The translations under genes and the position numbers were made by a program. From NCBI GenBank assembly GCA_016191875.1, contig JACPVG010000021.1, positions 1 to 62,634 on the forward strand: 62,634 nt of DNA, given 5' to 3'. Under the pieces are notes generated by a model. It was not told the DNA's origin, did no database searches, and saw nothing but the letters and a program-made list of their open reading frames with translations. The stretch's first letter is position 1. Every line of letters starts with the position of its first letter. Shown here in pieces: positions 8,141 through 16,745 of the stretch. Source of the DNA: Chloroflexota bacterium (lineage in GTDB: Bacteria; Chloroflexota; Anaerolineae; Anaerolineales; UBA11579).

Positions 8141-9250
8141 ATGACCCTTCAGATTCTCTCCGTAGTGGGGGCGCGGCCGCAGTTCGTCAAGGCGGCCGTG
8201 GTGGCGCGCGCCCTGGCTGCCCATCCGGGCATTGTCCACCGCCTGTTGCACACCGGCCAGCACTACGACGAAGACATGTCCCAGGTGTTCTTTGAGGAAC
8301 TCGGCCTGCCCGCGCCGGACTTCTACCTTGGCGTCGGCTCCGGGCCGCACGGCGAACAGACCGGGCGGATGCTGACCGGAATCGAGAAGACCTTGCTGGC
8401 CGAACGGCCGGACTGGACGCTGGTGTACGGCGACACGAATTCCACCCTGGCGGGCGCGCTGGCGGCGGCCAAACTGCGCCTGCCGGTGGCGCACGTCGAG
8501 GCCGGCCTGCGCTCATTCAACCGCGCCATGCCGGAGGAACTCAACCGCATCCTCGCCGACCGGGCTGCCGACCTGCTGTTCGCGCCCACCGAAGAAGCGG
8601 TACGCAACCTTACGGTCGAGGGCATTCCGGCCGCCGCCATCCGCCAGGTGGGCGATGTGATGTGCGACGCCGCCCTGCAGTATGGCGAAGCAGCCGGGGC
8701 GCGGGCAGGGCGCCTGGCCGAACTGGGACTCGAACCCAATGCTTACATCCTCGCCACGCTGCACCGCGCCGAAAACACCAACGACCCGGCACGCCTGGCC
8801 GCCATCCTGACCGCGCTGGGGCAGGCCGACCTGCAGGTTCTGTTGCCGCTGCATCCGCGCACCCGCGCCGTGCTGAACGCCCGGCCGGAGCTGGCGGCGC
8901 TGGCCGGGCGACTGAAGGTGATACCGCCGGTGGGCTACCTTGAGATGCTGGCGCTCGAGCGCGCCGCCGGCCTGATCGTCACCGACTCGGGCGGGGTGCA
9001 GAAGGAGGCCTACTTCGCCCGTGTACCGTGCGTCACCGTCCGCGACGAGACCGAGTGGGTGGAACTGGTGGACCTGGGCTGGAACCGCCTGGCGCCGCCT
9101 GCAAGCGCGGAGAGTGTGCTGGCGCAGATTCGCGCCGCGTTGGAGGCCCCCCTGCCGGCCGAGCCGGGCGGCCTCTACGGCGGCGGCCGGGCCGCCGAAC
9201 GCATCGCCGCCGCGCTGGCGGAGGCGGATGACCGAATCCCCTCACGATGA
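8141..9250 (+). CDS. wecB: UDP-N-acetylglucosamine 2-epimerase (non-hydrolysing)
   Basis: A 369-residue GT-B-fold epimerase that interconverts UDP-GlcNAc and UDP-ManNAc in the cytoplasm, supplying ManNAc for surface polysaccharides or sialic-acid-type sugars. Signature motifs are GARPQFVKA at the N-terminus, HTGQHYDEDMS, VYGDTNSTLAGA, HVEAGLRSFNR with the acidic PEELNR, LHRAENTND and the substrate-binding TDSGGVQKEA. It opens the glycan cluster. The CMP-sugar synthetase at 3665-4345 is a plausible downstream partner. ATG follows a modest GGAAG/GTGAG region. Confidence 0.95.
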   Translation: MTLQILSVVGARPQFVKAAVVARALAAHPGIVHRLLHTGQHYDEDMSQVFFEELGLPAPDFYLGVGSGPHGEQTGRMLTGIEKTLLAERPDWTLVYGDTNSTLAGALAAAKLRLPVAHVEAGLRSFNRAMPEELNRILADRAADLLFAPTEEAVRNLTVEGIPAAAIRQVGDVMCDAALQYGEAAGARAGRLAELGLEPNAYILATLHRAENTNDPARLAAILTALGQADLQVLLPLHPRTRAVLNARPELAALAGRLKVIPPVGYLEMLALERAAGLIVTDSGGVQKEAYFARVPCVTVRDETEWVELVDLGWNRLAPPASAESVLAQIRAALEAPLPAEPGGLYGGGRAAERIAAALAEADDRIPSR

Positions 9251-9255
9251 ACAGA

Positions 9256-9261
9256 TATAAT
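9256..9261 (+). promoter_or_regulatory. -10 hexamer TATAAT before the methyltransferase gene
   Basis: TATAAT lies in the short gap after wecB, about 41 nt before the GTG start at 9303. No convincing -35 is present. It may provide internal transcription of the glycan cluster. Confidence 0.35.
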
Positions 9262-9302
9262 CAGACGGCTGACAGAAAGCAATCGGCGGACTCAGGTGAC
9301 CT

Positions 9303-10115
9303 GTGATAAACAAGACTTCCAGAAAACCGATCGGCCCTAGGCTCGCCTATTTCTCCGAGCACGGCCCCGACTATGAACATTGGGATGCCGTCTGGCAAAA
9401 AGCGCTCAGCCCCGCCTTTTACGATTCGGCAAAACGGGGCCGTCTCGATGAGTTTGAAGCGCCATTTACCAAACACCTTTCCCGGACCGAGAAGATACTC
9501 GAGGCTGGCTGCGGGCTGGGCCAACTGGTCCTCGCGTTGCACGTGCGCGGCTATAATGTGGAAGGGGTGGATTGGGCTTCGGAAACCATTCAGCGTGTGA
9601 AAGAGCTCTTCCCTGACCTGAAGATTCGCCAGGGCGATGTCAGCTCTCTGGAAGTGCCGGATGAGACCTATCAGGGTTATATCTCCATAGGCGTGATGGA
9701 GCATATTGAAGAGGGCCCGGATGTATTTCTGAAGGAGGCATTCCGCGTTCTGAAGCCTGGGGGAGTTGCTCTCATCACCGTTCCGCATTATTACTGGCTT
9801 CGGCGGCTAAAGGCAAGGTTGGGGCTGTATCGTATTCGGCCCGGCGCGGGGGCTTTTTACCAATATGCCTATCATCCGAAAGAATTCATTTCAATTGCGG
9901 AGAGATACAGGTTCAGAAACATCGAGGCAATTCCCTACAGCGGCTACAAAGGGTTTAAGGACGAGTTGCCGTTTGTCCCCTTAGCCCTTCGTTTCCTGAA
10001 GCCCCTTGGTAAGTACGGCGGCCGGATACAGCGGAATTTGGAGCGCTTCCTGTCTCTGCCGTTCTTCGAGTGGGCCTTTGGGCATATGATCCTACTGGTC
10101 TTCCAGAAGACTTGA
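9303..10115 (+). CDS. Class I SAM-dependent methyltransferase
   Basis: A 270-residue methyltransferase with the SAM-binding motif I ILEAGCGLGQL around residue 64, a following acidic strand VEGVDWA and the motif GVMEHIEEG typical of the methyltransf_11/UbiE-like group. The position between an epimerase and glycosyltransferases suggests modification of a sugar or glycan chain, but the substrate is unknown. The start codon is GTG. The C-terminal region is hydrophobic and basic (LPFFEWAFGHMILLVFQ), so it could sit near the membrane. Confidence 0.85.
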   Translation: MINKTSRKPIGPRLAYFSEHGPDYEHWDAVWQKALSPAFYDSAKRGRLDEFEAPFTKHLSRTEKILEAGCGLGQLVLALHVRGYNVEGVDWASETIQRVKELFPDLKIRQGDVSSLEVPDETYQGYISIGVMEHIEEGPDVFLKEAFRVLKPGGVALITVPHYYWLRRLKARLGLYRIRPGAGAFYQYAYHPKEFISIAERYRFRNIEAIPYSGYKGFKDELPFVPLALRFLKPLGKYGGRIQRNLERFLSLPFFEWAFGHMILLVFQKT

Positions 10116-10148
10116 GTAGCCCCATCCGAGCACGACCTGCTTCCGCCG

Positions 10149-11264
10149 ATGTCCCAGCTCCACCTCCATCTCTTCATGACGGCTGGCATGTCCCTGCAGG
10201 CCTGGGAGGACGGCGGCATGCTGGCGCGCGAAGTGGCGCTCTACCTGCGCCTGCAAGCGCGCGGGGTTCGGGTCAGCATCGTCACGTATGGCGGGCGCGG
10301 GGAGTTGCGCTTTGCTGAGGCGTTGCCGGACATTGGCATCGTGTGCAATCGCTGGGGTTGGCCGGATGGGTTGTACCGCGCCTGGCTCAACCGCATGTAT
10401 CGCGGGCGCGGGAACTGGATCGCCAAGAGCAACCAGACCCCTGGCGCGGATACGGCCCTGCGCGCCGCCCGGCGCGGCGGCGGGCGGTTCGTCGCCCGCT
10501 GTGGCTACCTCTTTTCGGAATTCAATGAACGCGCCCACGGGCTAGATTCGACTCAGGCCCGCCAAGCGCGCGCTTTGGAAGAACAGGTCTTTACCGCTGC
10601 GGATAGAGTGGTGATCACGACGGACGCCATAAAAACGGAAGTCCTGCGACGGTACCCGCTTCTTCCCACCCGGATACGTGTGATTCCCAACTATGTGGAT
10701 ACCGCGGCCTTCTCGCCGCTCTCTGCTCCAGCCCGGAATCGGCGCGTGTGCTTCATCGGGCGGCTGGAAGCCCAGAAGAATCCATTGGCTCTGGTGGAAG
10801 CCTGCGCGGGGCTGGACGTGGACTTGCTGATGGTCGGTGAGGGTTCCCTACGGGGAGAAATCGAAAGACTGGCTGCTCAACTCGGTGTGCGCGTGAGTCT
10901 GCCGGGCAACCACCCAAACCCGGAATTGCCGGGGCTGCTGCAAGGCAGCGCGGTGTTTGTGCTGCCTTCGCAGTACGAAGGCCACCCCAAAACGCTCATC
11001 GAGGCGATGGCCTGCGGGATGCCGGTGATCGGCACCGATGTCCCTGGCATCCGGGAACTCATCCGGCATGGCGAAAACGGCTGGTTGTGCCCGGCGGAGC
11101 CCGAGAGCATACGCGCCGGGCTGAAGTCCCTGCTCGATGATGTGGCCCTCCGCTCCCGCCTGGGGCAGGCGGCCCGGGCTTATGCGATGCAGCATTTTTC
11201 TCTGGATCGCGTCATGGAAATGGAATTGGAACTGATTCGCGAACTTGCCGCCGGGCCGAATTAA
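10149..11264 (+). CDS. Glycosyltransferase family 4 protein
   Basis: A 371-residue GT-B glycosyltransferase of the GT1/GT4 superfamily. The C-terminal donor-binding half has VCFIGRLEAQKNP, LLMVGEGSLRG, the PSQYEGHPKTLIEAMACG signature with the E-x7-E motif, and GTDVPGIRELI. It would act at the cytoplasmic membrane and add a nucleotide-activated sugar to a growing glycan. It follows the methyltransferase by 33 bp and precedes a GT2 gene, so co-transcription is likely. Donor and acceptor are unknown. Confidence 0.92.
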   Translation: MSQLHLHLFMTAGMSLQAWEDGGMLAREVALYLRLQARGVRVSIVTYGGRGELRFAEALPDIGIVCNRWGWPDGLYRAWLNRMYRGRGNWIAKSNQTPGADTALRAARRGGGRFVARCGYLFSEFNERAHGLDSTQARQARALEEQVFTAADRVVITTDAIKTEVLRRYPLLPTRIRVIPNYVDTAAFSPLSAPARNRRVCFIGRLEAQKNPLALVEACAGLDVDLLMVGEGSLRGEIERLAAQLGVRVSLPGNHPNPELPGLLQGSAVFVLPSQYEGHPKTLIEAMACGMPVIGTDVPGIRELIRHGENGWLCPAEPESIRAGLKSLLDDVALRSRLGQAARAYAMQHFSLDRVMEMELELIRELAAGPN

Positions 11265-11322
11265 CGTTGAGGCGGGATACAATAGGCCGGACTGGGCAGC
11301 CTAGCCTAGAGAAAGATTTCCA

Positions 11323-12279
11323 ATGTTCGAACGCAAGACGATCGGGATCGTCGTCCCCGCCTACAACGAAGAACTGCTCATCGGCCGGGTCATCGAGACC
11401 ATGCCAGACTACGTCGACCGCGTCTACATCGTGGACGACTGCAGCCGGGACGCCACCCAGGAACGTGTGGCCGCGTACCTAGACGACCGCAGGCGCAAGA
11501 AGCGCCTGGTGTACATCCGCATGGAGACCAACAAAGGCGTCGGCAAGGCGATTGTGCGCGGCTACCGCCAGGCAATCGCCGACGGCATGGACGTGGTGGC
11601 CGTGATGGCCGGGGATGCCCAGATGGACCCGGATGACCTGCCCGCCATCCTGGGGCCGGTGGCGCGCGGCGAATGCGATTACACCAAGGGCAACCGCCTG
11701 TTCACCGGCGAAGCCTGGGAGACCATCCCGCGTTCCCGCTACCTGGGCAACGCCACGCTCTCGCTGCTCACCAAGATCGCTTCCGGCTACTGGCACGTGG
11801 CCGACAGCCAGACCGGTTACACGGCCATCTCGCGGCGGGCCATCGAAACCATGCCGCTCGAAAAACTGTACTCGCGCTACGGCTACCCCAACCACATCCT
11901 CACCATGCTCAACGTCTTCAACCTGCGTGTGCGCGATGTACCGGTGAAACCGGTCTACAACATCGGCGAGAAGTCCGGCATCCGCCTGCACCGGGTGGTG
12001 CCGCGTATCTCCTGGCTGCTGCTCAAGATCTTCCTCTGGCGGATGAAGGAGAAGTACATCATTCGCGACTTCCACCCGCTGGTGTTCTTCTACGGCTTTG
12101 CCTTCGCGCTCATGGGCGCGACCGGCCTGCTGGGTCTGCGCATACTCTGGCGCTTGTGGGAGACCGGCAACGCCCCACCCATCAACACGCTGGCCTTCAT
12201 GTTCACCGCCATCACCGGCATCCAGTTCCTGCTGTTTGCCATGTGGTTCGACATGGACAGCAACAAGCACCTGCGCTGA
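11323..12279 (+). CDS. Glycosyltransferase family 2, polyprenol-phosphate sugar transferase-like
   Basis: A 318-residue GT-A enzyme similar to dolichyl/undecaprenyl-phosphate mannosyltransferases. IVVPAYNEE opens the fold, VDDCSRDAT binds nucleotide, and AGDAQMDPDDL carries the acidic metal-binding residues. Two hydrophobic segments near residues 250-275 and 288-310 anchor it in the membrane. It probably loads a sugar on a lipid carrier for export or O-/N-type glycosylation. A TACAAT hexamer lies 35-45 nt upstream. It is followed only 6 bp later by another glycosyltransferase. Confidence 0.88.
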   Translation: MFERKTIGIVVPAYNEELLIGRVIETMPDYVDRVYIVDDCSRDATQERVAAYLDDRRRKKRLVYIRMETNKGVGKAIVRGYRQAIADGMDVVAVMAGDAQMDPDDLPAILGPVARGECDYTKGNRLFTGEAWETIPRSRYLGNATLSLLTKIASGYWHVADSQTGYTAISRRAIETMPLEKLYSRYGYPNHILTMLNVFNLRVRDVPVKPVYNIGEKSGIRLHRVVPRISWLLLKIFLWRMKEKYIIRDFHPLVFFYGFAFALMGATGLLGLRILWRLWETGNAPPINTLAFMFTAITGIQFLLFAMWFDMDSNKHLR

Positions 12280-12285
12280 TTCCGG

Positions 12286-13386
12286 ATGGCGCGCCTGCTC
12301 ATCTACGGCAACCCGCACAGCCCGCTGGTGGCCGAACGCGGGAGAATCGGCTTGCAGGGTGGGCACGCGATTCACTGGTTCTCCGCCCACCCCGCCGCTC
12401 TGCCGGACGTGACCGCCCATTCCTTACCGGCCTGGGCGCGCAGCCCGCTGGCGCGCGCGCTGCTCGAACCCCTCTATCTCTGGAAGGTGTTGCGCGCGGT
12501 CCGGCCCGACCTGGTGCATGTGCACTACGCCAGCAAGGGCCTGGCTGCCCTGCCGCTAACGCGCTGGCGCGGCCCGCTGGTGGTCACGGCCATGGGCAGC
12601 GACATTTTGCCTGCCCAGGGGGCGCGCCTTCCTTACCGTGCGTTCACCCGCCGCCTGCTGGCGCGCGCCGATGCCATCACCACCAAATCCGACTTCATGG
12701 ATGCCGCCCTCGCCAGGCTCGGCGATTTTCGCGGCACGGTCGAGCGCATCTCCTGGGGCATCGACCTGGACCGCTTCCGGCCGGAGGCGGACACTGCCGA
12801 CCTCCGCCAGAGATGGGACATCCCGCCCGGCGCGCGGGTCTTCCTCGACCCGCGCGGCGGCTCGACCTTTTACAACAAGCATGTCATCCTGCACGCGTTC
12901 GCGGAATACCTCAAGGCCGGCGGCCCTTCTGCTGTCCTGCTCGTGGCTGAAGTGACGCCGGACGCCGTCTACATGGCGGGCCTGCGGGCGCAGGCGGCCG
13001 CGCTGGGAATCGCGGAGCGTGTCCGCTTTGTTGGTCAACTGCCGCACGACGGAATGCCGGGATTGTTCGCCCTGGCCGACCTGACCCTCAGCGTCCCGCC
13101 CTCGGACGGTCTGCCGCAAAGCCTGTATGAGGCCCTGGCGTGCGGGTCGTTCCCGATCTTGGGCCGCCTGCCGCAGTACACCGGTGTGGTGGAAGACGGC
13201 GTGTCGGCAAAGCTGGTGCCGGTGGGCGACGCCGCGGCGCTAGCCGACGCGCTGGCCTGGGCCGCCGCCCATCCGGAGGTGCGCCAGCAGGCCAGAGTCC
13301 TCGGTCGAGCCTATGTGGAAGAACACGCCGATGCGCGCCGCGAGAGGGAAAAGGTACTGGCGTTGTACGCGCGCTTGCTGTCGTAG
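12286..13386 (+). CDS. Glycosyltransferase family 4 protein
   Basis: A 366-residue GT-B glycosyltransferase. N-terminal features include VHVHYASKG, TAMGSDILP and KSDFMDAAL. The C-terminal half has LDPRGGSTFYNKH, VRFVGQLPHDGMPGLFA and the acceptor/donor loop SDGLPQSLYEALACGSFPI, with conserved Glu residues. It begins 6 bp after the GT2 stop and ends the glycan operon, which is convergent with the rRNA methyltransferase gene. Sugar specificity is unknown. Confidence 0.9.
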   Translation: MARLLIYGNPHSPLVAERGRIGLQGGHAIHWFSAHPAALPDVTAHSLPAWARSPLARALLEPLYLWKVLRAVRPDLVHVHYASKGLAALPLTRWRGPLVVTAMGSDILPAQGARLPYRAFTRRLLARADAITTKSDFMDAALARLGDFRGTVERISWGIDLDRFRPEADTADLRQRWDIPPGARVFLDPRGGSTFYNKHVILHAFAEYLKAGGPSAVLLVAEVTPDAVYMAGLRAQAAALGIAERVRFVGQLPHDGMPGLFALADLTLSVPPSDGLPQSLYEALACGSFPILGRLPQYTGVVEDGVSAKLVPVGDAAALADALAWAAAHPEVRQQARVLGRAYVEEHADARREREKVLALYARLLS

Positions 13387-13408
13387 GGAGAGGTTTCTAA
13401 GCCTGTCC

Positions 13409-14203
13409 CTACTTCATCACCAGATACGTCAATTCCCCCGGCGCGGAAAGGCGTTCGGCGCGCCAGCCCTCTTCGGCGGCCAACGCCGCGAAGCGCGCCG
13501 CGTAATTCTCCGCCATGCCCTTGCCGCGCCCGCCCAGGCTGGCGACCGGGAACGACACGACGATGCGGCGGGCCTTCAGGGCGCGCAGCAGAGTCCGCCC
13601 GGCGTCCTTATCCACCTGCTCCAGGCACGGCAGGGTCTTCAACACCAGCGCGGTGTCAACGGGCATGTCCGGCGGGTCGCCCAGCACGTCGGCGGCCCAG
13701 ATGCGGCCGGGGCGGCCCAGCCGGGCGCGGAAGCCGTCGCAGAACGCGGTCATGTTGGTGTAGATGTCCACGGCGTAGTACCGCGCGTCTGGCGGCAGGG
13801 GCATCCACGGCAGGGCCAGCGGGTTGAGGCCGCAGGCCACGTCCAGCAGGGAATCGACCGGCCCCAGCGCGGCAAACACGGCGGCGTAGAAATCTTCCAG
13901 GAACGCCAGGCGTTCGCGTGTGCTGGCGTGGGCCTGCATCATGGCGCGGCACTCGGCTCTGAGCGCGGCCGGGTCGGCGCCCGCCGCCAGCCGGCGCGCC
14001 CAGCCGGCGTAGTCCATCTTTCCCCCCAGATAGGCCCCACCCACCTGATGCAGTTTGTTGCGGGTCGCCTTGACGGCCTGCTTCAGAACGCGCCCTTTGG
14101 CGAGTTCAGCCGCGCCGATGCGGCGCACGAGGTTCGGCGTGATGGCGGCGTATTTGGGCGCGGCCAGGACGGCTGCAATCAGGTCGTCCAGCGGGTCAGC
14201 CAT
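13409..14203 (-). CDS. 16S rRNA (guanine-N7)-methyltransferase, ArmA/Rmt-like
   Basis: A 264-residue SAM methyltransferase whose motifs match, from memory, the FmrO/ArmA/Rmt enzymes that methylate N7 of 16S G1405 and block 4,6-linked aminoglycosides. They are PKYAAITPNLVRRI (16-29), KQAVKATRNKLH (41-52), HASTRERL (92-99), LLDVACGLNPLAL (119-131), LKTLPCLE (188-195) and SFPVASLGGRGKGMAENY (217-234). The order and spacing agree with RmtB over the full length. Its start overlaps the stop of tgt by 8 bp, so the two are translationally coupled RNA-modification genes. There is no mobile element next to it and its GC matches the chromosome, suggesting an intrinsic gene. Target base and resistance are inferred from family. 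Confidence 0.85.
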   Translation of the reverse strand: MADPLDDLIAAVLAAPKYAAITPNLVRRIGAAELAKGRVLKQAVKATRNKLHQVGGAYLGGKMDYAGWARRLAAGADPAALRAECRAMMQAHASTRERLAFLEDFYAAVFAALGPVDSLLDVACGLNPLALPWMPLPPDARYYAVDIYTNMTAFCDGFRARLGRPGRIWAADVLGDPPDMPVDTALVLKTLPCLEQVDKDAGRTLLRALKARRIVVSFPVASLGGRGKGMAENYAARFAALAAEEGWRAERLSAPGELTYLVMK

Positions 14204-15278
14204 CGCGGCGCAGGCGCTCTTCCAGCAAAGTCATGAAGCGCAGGTTGTGCAGGGTGGCCAGCCGCGGGAAGAGATGGTCGTCGATCTTGAAGAGATGGTG
14301 CAGGTAGCCGCGCGAGTAGCGCTGGCAGGCCGGGCAGTCGCAGAACTCCGAAAGCGGCCCGGCGGCGCGGACGTGCTTCTCGTCCTGGATATAGAGCGTC
14401 TTGAACCAGTCGCCGCGCGCCCCGTCGGCAGCGGTGTAGGTGTACAGGCGGCCGCGGCGGGCGTCGCGGGTGGGCAGCGCGCTGTCGAAAGTCTGGTAGC
14501 CCAGCCGCCAGGCTGCGGCGATGTATTCCGGGTGGCCGATGCCCAGGCCGTGCAGCGGGAACTCGGCTGGGATGAGCGCCCGCAACAGCGCCAGCACGTC
14601 CTCCAGCAGCGCGCCGTCTTCGTCCAGAGGCCAGCCGCCGTAGCCGTAGCCATCAAAGCCGACTTCCAGCAGGGCCTCGGCGCAGCGGCGGCGCAGGCTC
14701 TCGTCGCGCCCGCCCTGCACCACGCCGAAGAGGCGGGGCCGATAGATGCCCTCCAGGCCCTTGTGTTCGACGAGTCTGTCGAACTCCGCCCGGCAGCGGC
14801 GCGCCCAGGCGATGGTGCGCCGCACGGCCTGTTCCTGCACCTCCGGCGGGTCATCGGCATGGGTCACGTCGTCGAGCGTGACGAGGATGTCTGCCCCATA
14901 GCCCATCTGCAATTGGATGGTCTTTTCCGGGGTCAACTGATATTTGCGGCCGCTGGCCTCGCGCCGGAAGACGATGCCGTTATCCGTCAGGCTGCCAAGT
15001 TTCGGGTTCTCGCGGATGACCGAATAAGCCTGGAAGCCGCCCGAATCGGTGAGGATTGGCTGCCGCCAGCCGCTGAATGTGTGCAGGCCGCCCAGGGCGC
15101 CAAGTGTGCTGGAGCCGGGTTTCTGCATCAGGTGGAAGGTGTTCATCACCAGCGCCTGCACCCCGACGTTTTCCAGATCGGCGGCGTCGGCGGCGCGCAC
15201 CACGCCCTGCGTGCCGTCCGGCAGGAAGGCGGGGAAGCGGATTTCGCCGTGCGGGGTGGTTAGGCGGTCAGGCGTCAT
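14196..15278 (-). CDS. tgt: tRNA-guanine transglycosylase, divergent
   Basis: A 360-residue TIM-barrel transglycosylase that exchanges guanine at position 34 of tRNA for a 7-deazaguanine. NTFHL, TDSGGFQ with the general-base Asp D78, FGVVQGG and the nucleophile D265 in FDSALPTR are present. The zinc site is C313-x-C315-x2-C318 plus probably H344. The base-pocket loop reads GYGYGGWPL (210-218), where typical bacterial enzymes have GGLAVGE, so base specificity may differ. Transcription probably starts at the ATG itself, because TACAAT lies 6 nt upstream. It overlaps the rRNA methyltransferase by 8 bp. No other queuosine genes are in the window. Confidence 0.9.
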   Translation of the reverse strand: MTPDRLTTPHGEIRFPAFLPDGTQGVVRAADAADLENVGVQALVMNTFHLMQKPGSSTLGALGGLHTFSGWRQPILTDSGGFQAYSVIRENPKLGSLTDNGIVFRREASGRKYQLTPEKTIQLQMGYGADILVTLDDVTHADDPPEVQEQAVRRTIAWARRCRAEFDRLVEHKGLEGIYRPRLFGVVQGGRDESLRRRCAEALLEVGFDGYGYGGWPLDEDGALLEDVLALLRALIPAEFPLHGLGIGHPEYIAAAWRLGYQTFDSALPTRDARRGRLYTYTAADGARGDWFKTLYIQDEKHVRAAGPLSEFCDCPACQRYSRGYLHHLFKIDDHLFPRLATLHNLRFMTLLEERLRRDG

Positions 15279-15284
15279 GGAAGG

Positions 15285-15290
15285 ATTGTA
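15285..15290 (-). promoter_or_regulatory. -10 hexamer TACAAT, leaderless spacing for tgt
   Basis: On the minus strand TACAAT, six bases, then the ATG of tgt at 15278. The predicted transcription start coincides with the start codon. Confidence 0.5.
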
Positions 15291-15341
15291 ATGGAAAGAG
15301 AGAAACGGTAATTGGAGATCTTCAGCGGTTGGGTGTGGGCC

Positions 15342-16745
15342 TCACGGCTGGCGCGGGCGCCGGATGTAGGTGGCGCGCGTGCCGCACTGGCAGGCGGTGA
15401 TGACCGTCTCGCCGTTCGTCAGCGTGCCTTTGTAGGTTCCCGGCAGGTCGCCGACCACCCACCCGCCCAGAGTGAACGGCAGCGGCCCGCCGGCGGGCAT
15501 CCACTCACCGTTGTATTTGCGCGCCAGGTGCAGGTGGGCGCTGCTGGCCGGCCCGCCGGCGCAGGCCGGGTGGCCAAGGAGGTCGTCCTGCCCCACCATC
15601 TGGCCGACTTTCAGACCGGGACGTATCTCCAGGTGCAGGTAGAGCAGCGCCCAGCCGGTATGTTCGCTGCCGTCTCCATCCAGGTCCAGCACCAGCAGGC
15701 CCTCGCCCAGCCGGGCGATGACGCCGTCGGCCATTGCCAGCGCCCATTCCTCCGAAGGCTCGCAGGAATTGCGCAGCCCGCCGGGGTTGAGATCGATGGC
15801 GGCCTCCACGCCGTTCTTTTCCCAGACCGAATGCGGGCCGCCCACGTAGGCCCAGGTGTGGCCGGGCAGCCAGGGCAGGCTGAGCGCCGGCTGTTCCAGG
15901 CCGGGCGGGAAGATCGGCCCGGCGGCCTCGGCCCGCGCCCAGGGGTCGCCGAACATCTCGGCATACAGGGTCGTGAAGTCCGCCAGGGCGGCTTCCCACT
16001 CGCCCCGGCCGTACCACTGCGCCAGCGTGTGTTGCAGCGCCACGGTCCCGGCGTTCAGGGTCGGCGCAAGGCGCACTGTTGAGCCATCTGCCAGGGTGAT
16101 CTCGGTCAGTGTGCCGGCCCGCCAGCCATAGTAACCGGCCGTGAGCTGGCTTTGCAGCCAGACGAGTTGCCGGTACAGGCCATTCAGCTTCCAGCCCTGC
16201 ACGCCCAGCAGGTATACCGGGTTGGCGCCTTCTGCCAGCGGGCCGCGGGCGCAGCCGCAGCGTGTTTCCAGCAGAGCCAGCAGCAGGCGCGGGTTGATGG
16301 AGTTCTCCAGCCCGACCTGCTGGATGAGCGCCGCGGCCGGGGCGGGCATGCCGCTCACCTGGCGTTCCAGGAACGTCGCCAGGTAGCCGCCCTGCTCGTC
16401 CAGATAGGCCTGGGGGTTGAAATCGGCGGCGGCGGCCGAGAAGATCACTTCCTGGTCCGGCAGGCGCCGCTCCGCCGGGCCGGCAGGGCCCGTTGGGGCC
16501 GGCAGGCGCAGGCGCAGGCCGGCTGGCAGCAGGCCCGGGCCGGGCAGCTTTCCGGTAAGCGGCTGCCATTCGCCGGGCGGGTCGAGGTAGACCGCGATCT
16601 CGGCCGGGGCGGCATCGAAGCGCGCGGCCAGGGCGGTTAGCGTGTCGCCGGGCTGGGTCTCGTAGAAGACGAACTGGAGCGGGGCGGGCGCGGCTGCCAG
16701 AGTCACAGCCGCCAGGCAGGCCAGCCGTCGCAGGTCAGGGATCAT
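15342..16745 (-). CDS. Secreted LysM / LasA-type M23 metallopeptidase, paralogue 1
   Basis: A 467-residue exported cell-wall hydrolase. A signal peptide is followed by one LysM domain (about residues 28-80, QPGDTLTALAARF). A middle lysozyme-like segment has NPRLLLALLE. The C-terminal peptidase has GGPH, then Asp 13 residues later (AAIDL), LYLHL and HLHLARKYNGEW. The H-x12-D spacing matches the M23A (LasA/beta-lytic) subfamily rather than the common H-x3-D. It is the last of three overlapping genes and overlaps the preceding one by 11 bp. The LysM is less canonical than in its paralogues. Confidence 0.85.
   Translation of the reverse strand: MIPDLRRLACLAAVTLAAAPAPLQFVFYETQPGDTLTALAARFDAAPAEIAVYLDPPGEWQPLTGKLPGPGLLPAGLRLRLPAPTGPAGPAERRLPDQEVIFSAAAADFNPQAYLDEQGGYLATFLERQVSGMPAPAAALIQQVGLENSINPRLLLALLETRCGCARGPLAEGANPVYLLGVQGWKLNGLYRQLVWLQSQLTAGYYGWRAGTLTEITLADGSTVRLAPTLNAGTVALQHTLAQWYGRGEWEAALADFTTLYAEMFGDPWARAEAAGPIFPPGLEQPALSLPWLPGHTWAYVGGPHSVWEKNGVEAAIDLNPGGLRNSCEPSEEWALAMADGVIARLGEGLLVLDLDGDGSEHTGWALLYLHLEIRPGLKVGQMVGQDDLLGHPACAGGPASSAHLHLARKYNGEWMPAGGPLPFTLGGWVVGDLPGTYKGTLTNGETVITACQCGTRATYIRRPRQP

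Noticed and set aside
13409..14203. Part of an aminoglycoside biosynthetic cluster
   Set aside because: Neighbours are tgt and glycan glycosyltransferases. No 2-deoxyinositol/2-deoxystreptamine synthase or aminotransferase genes are seen.
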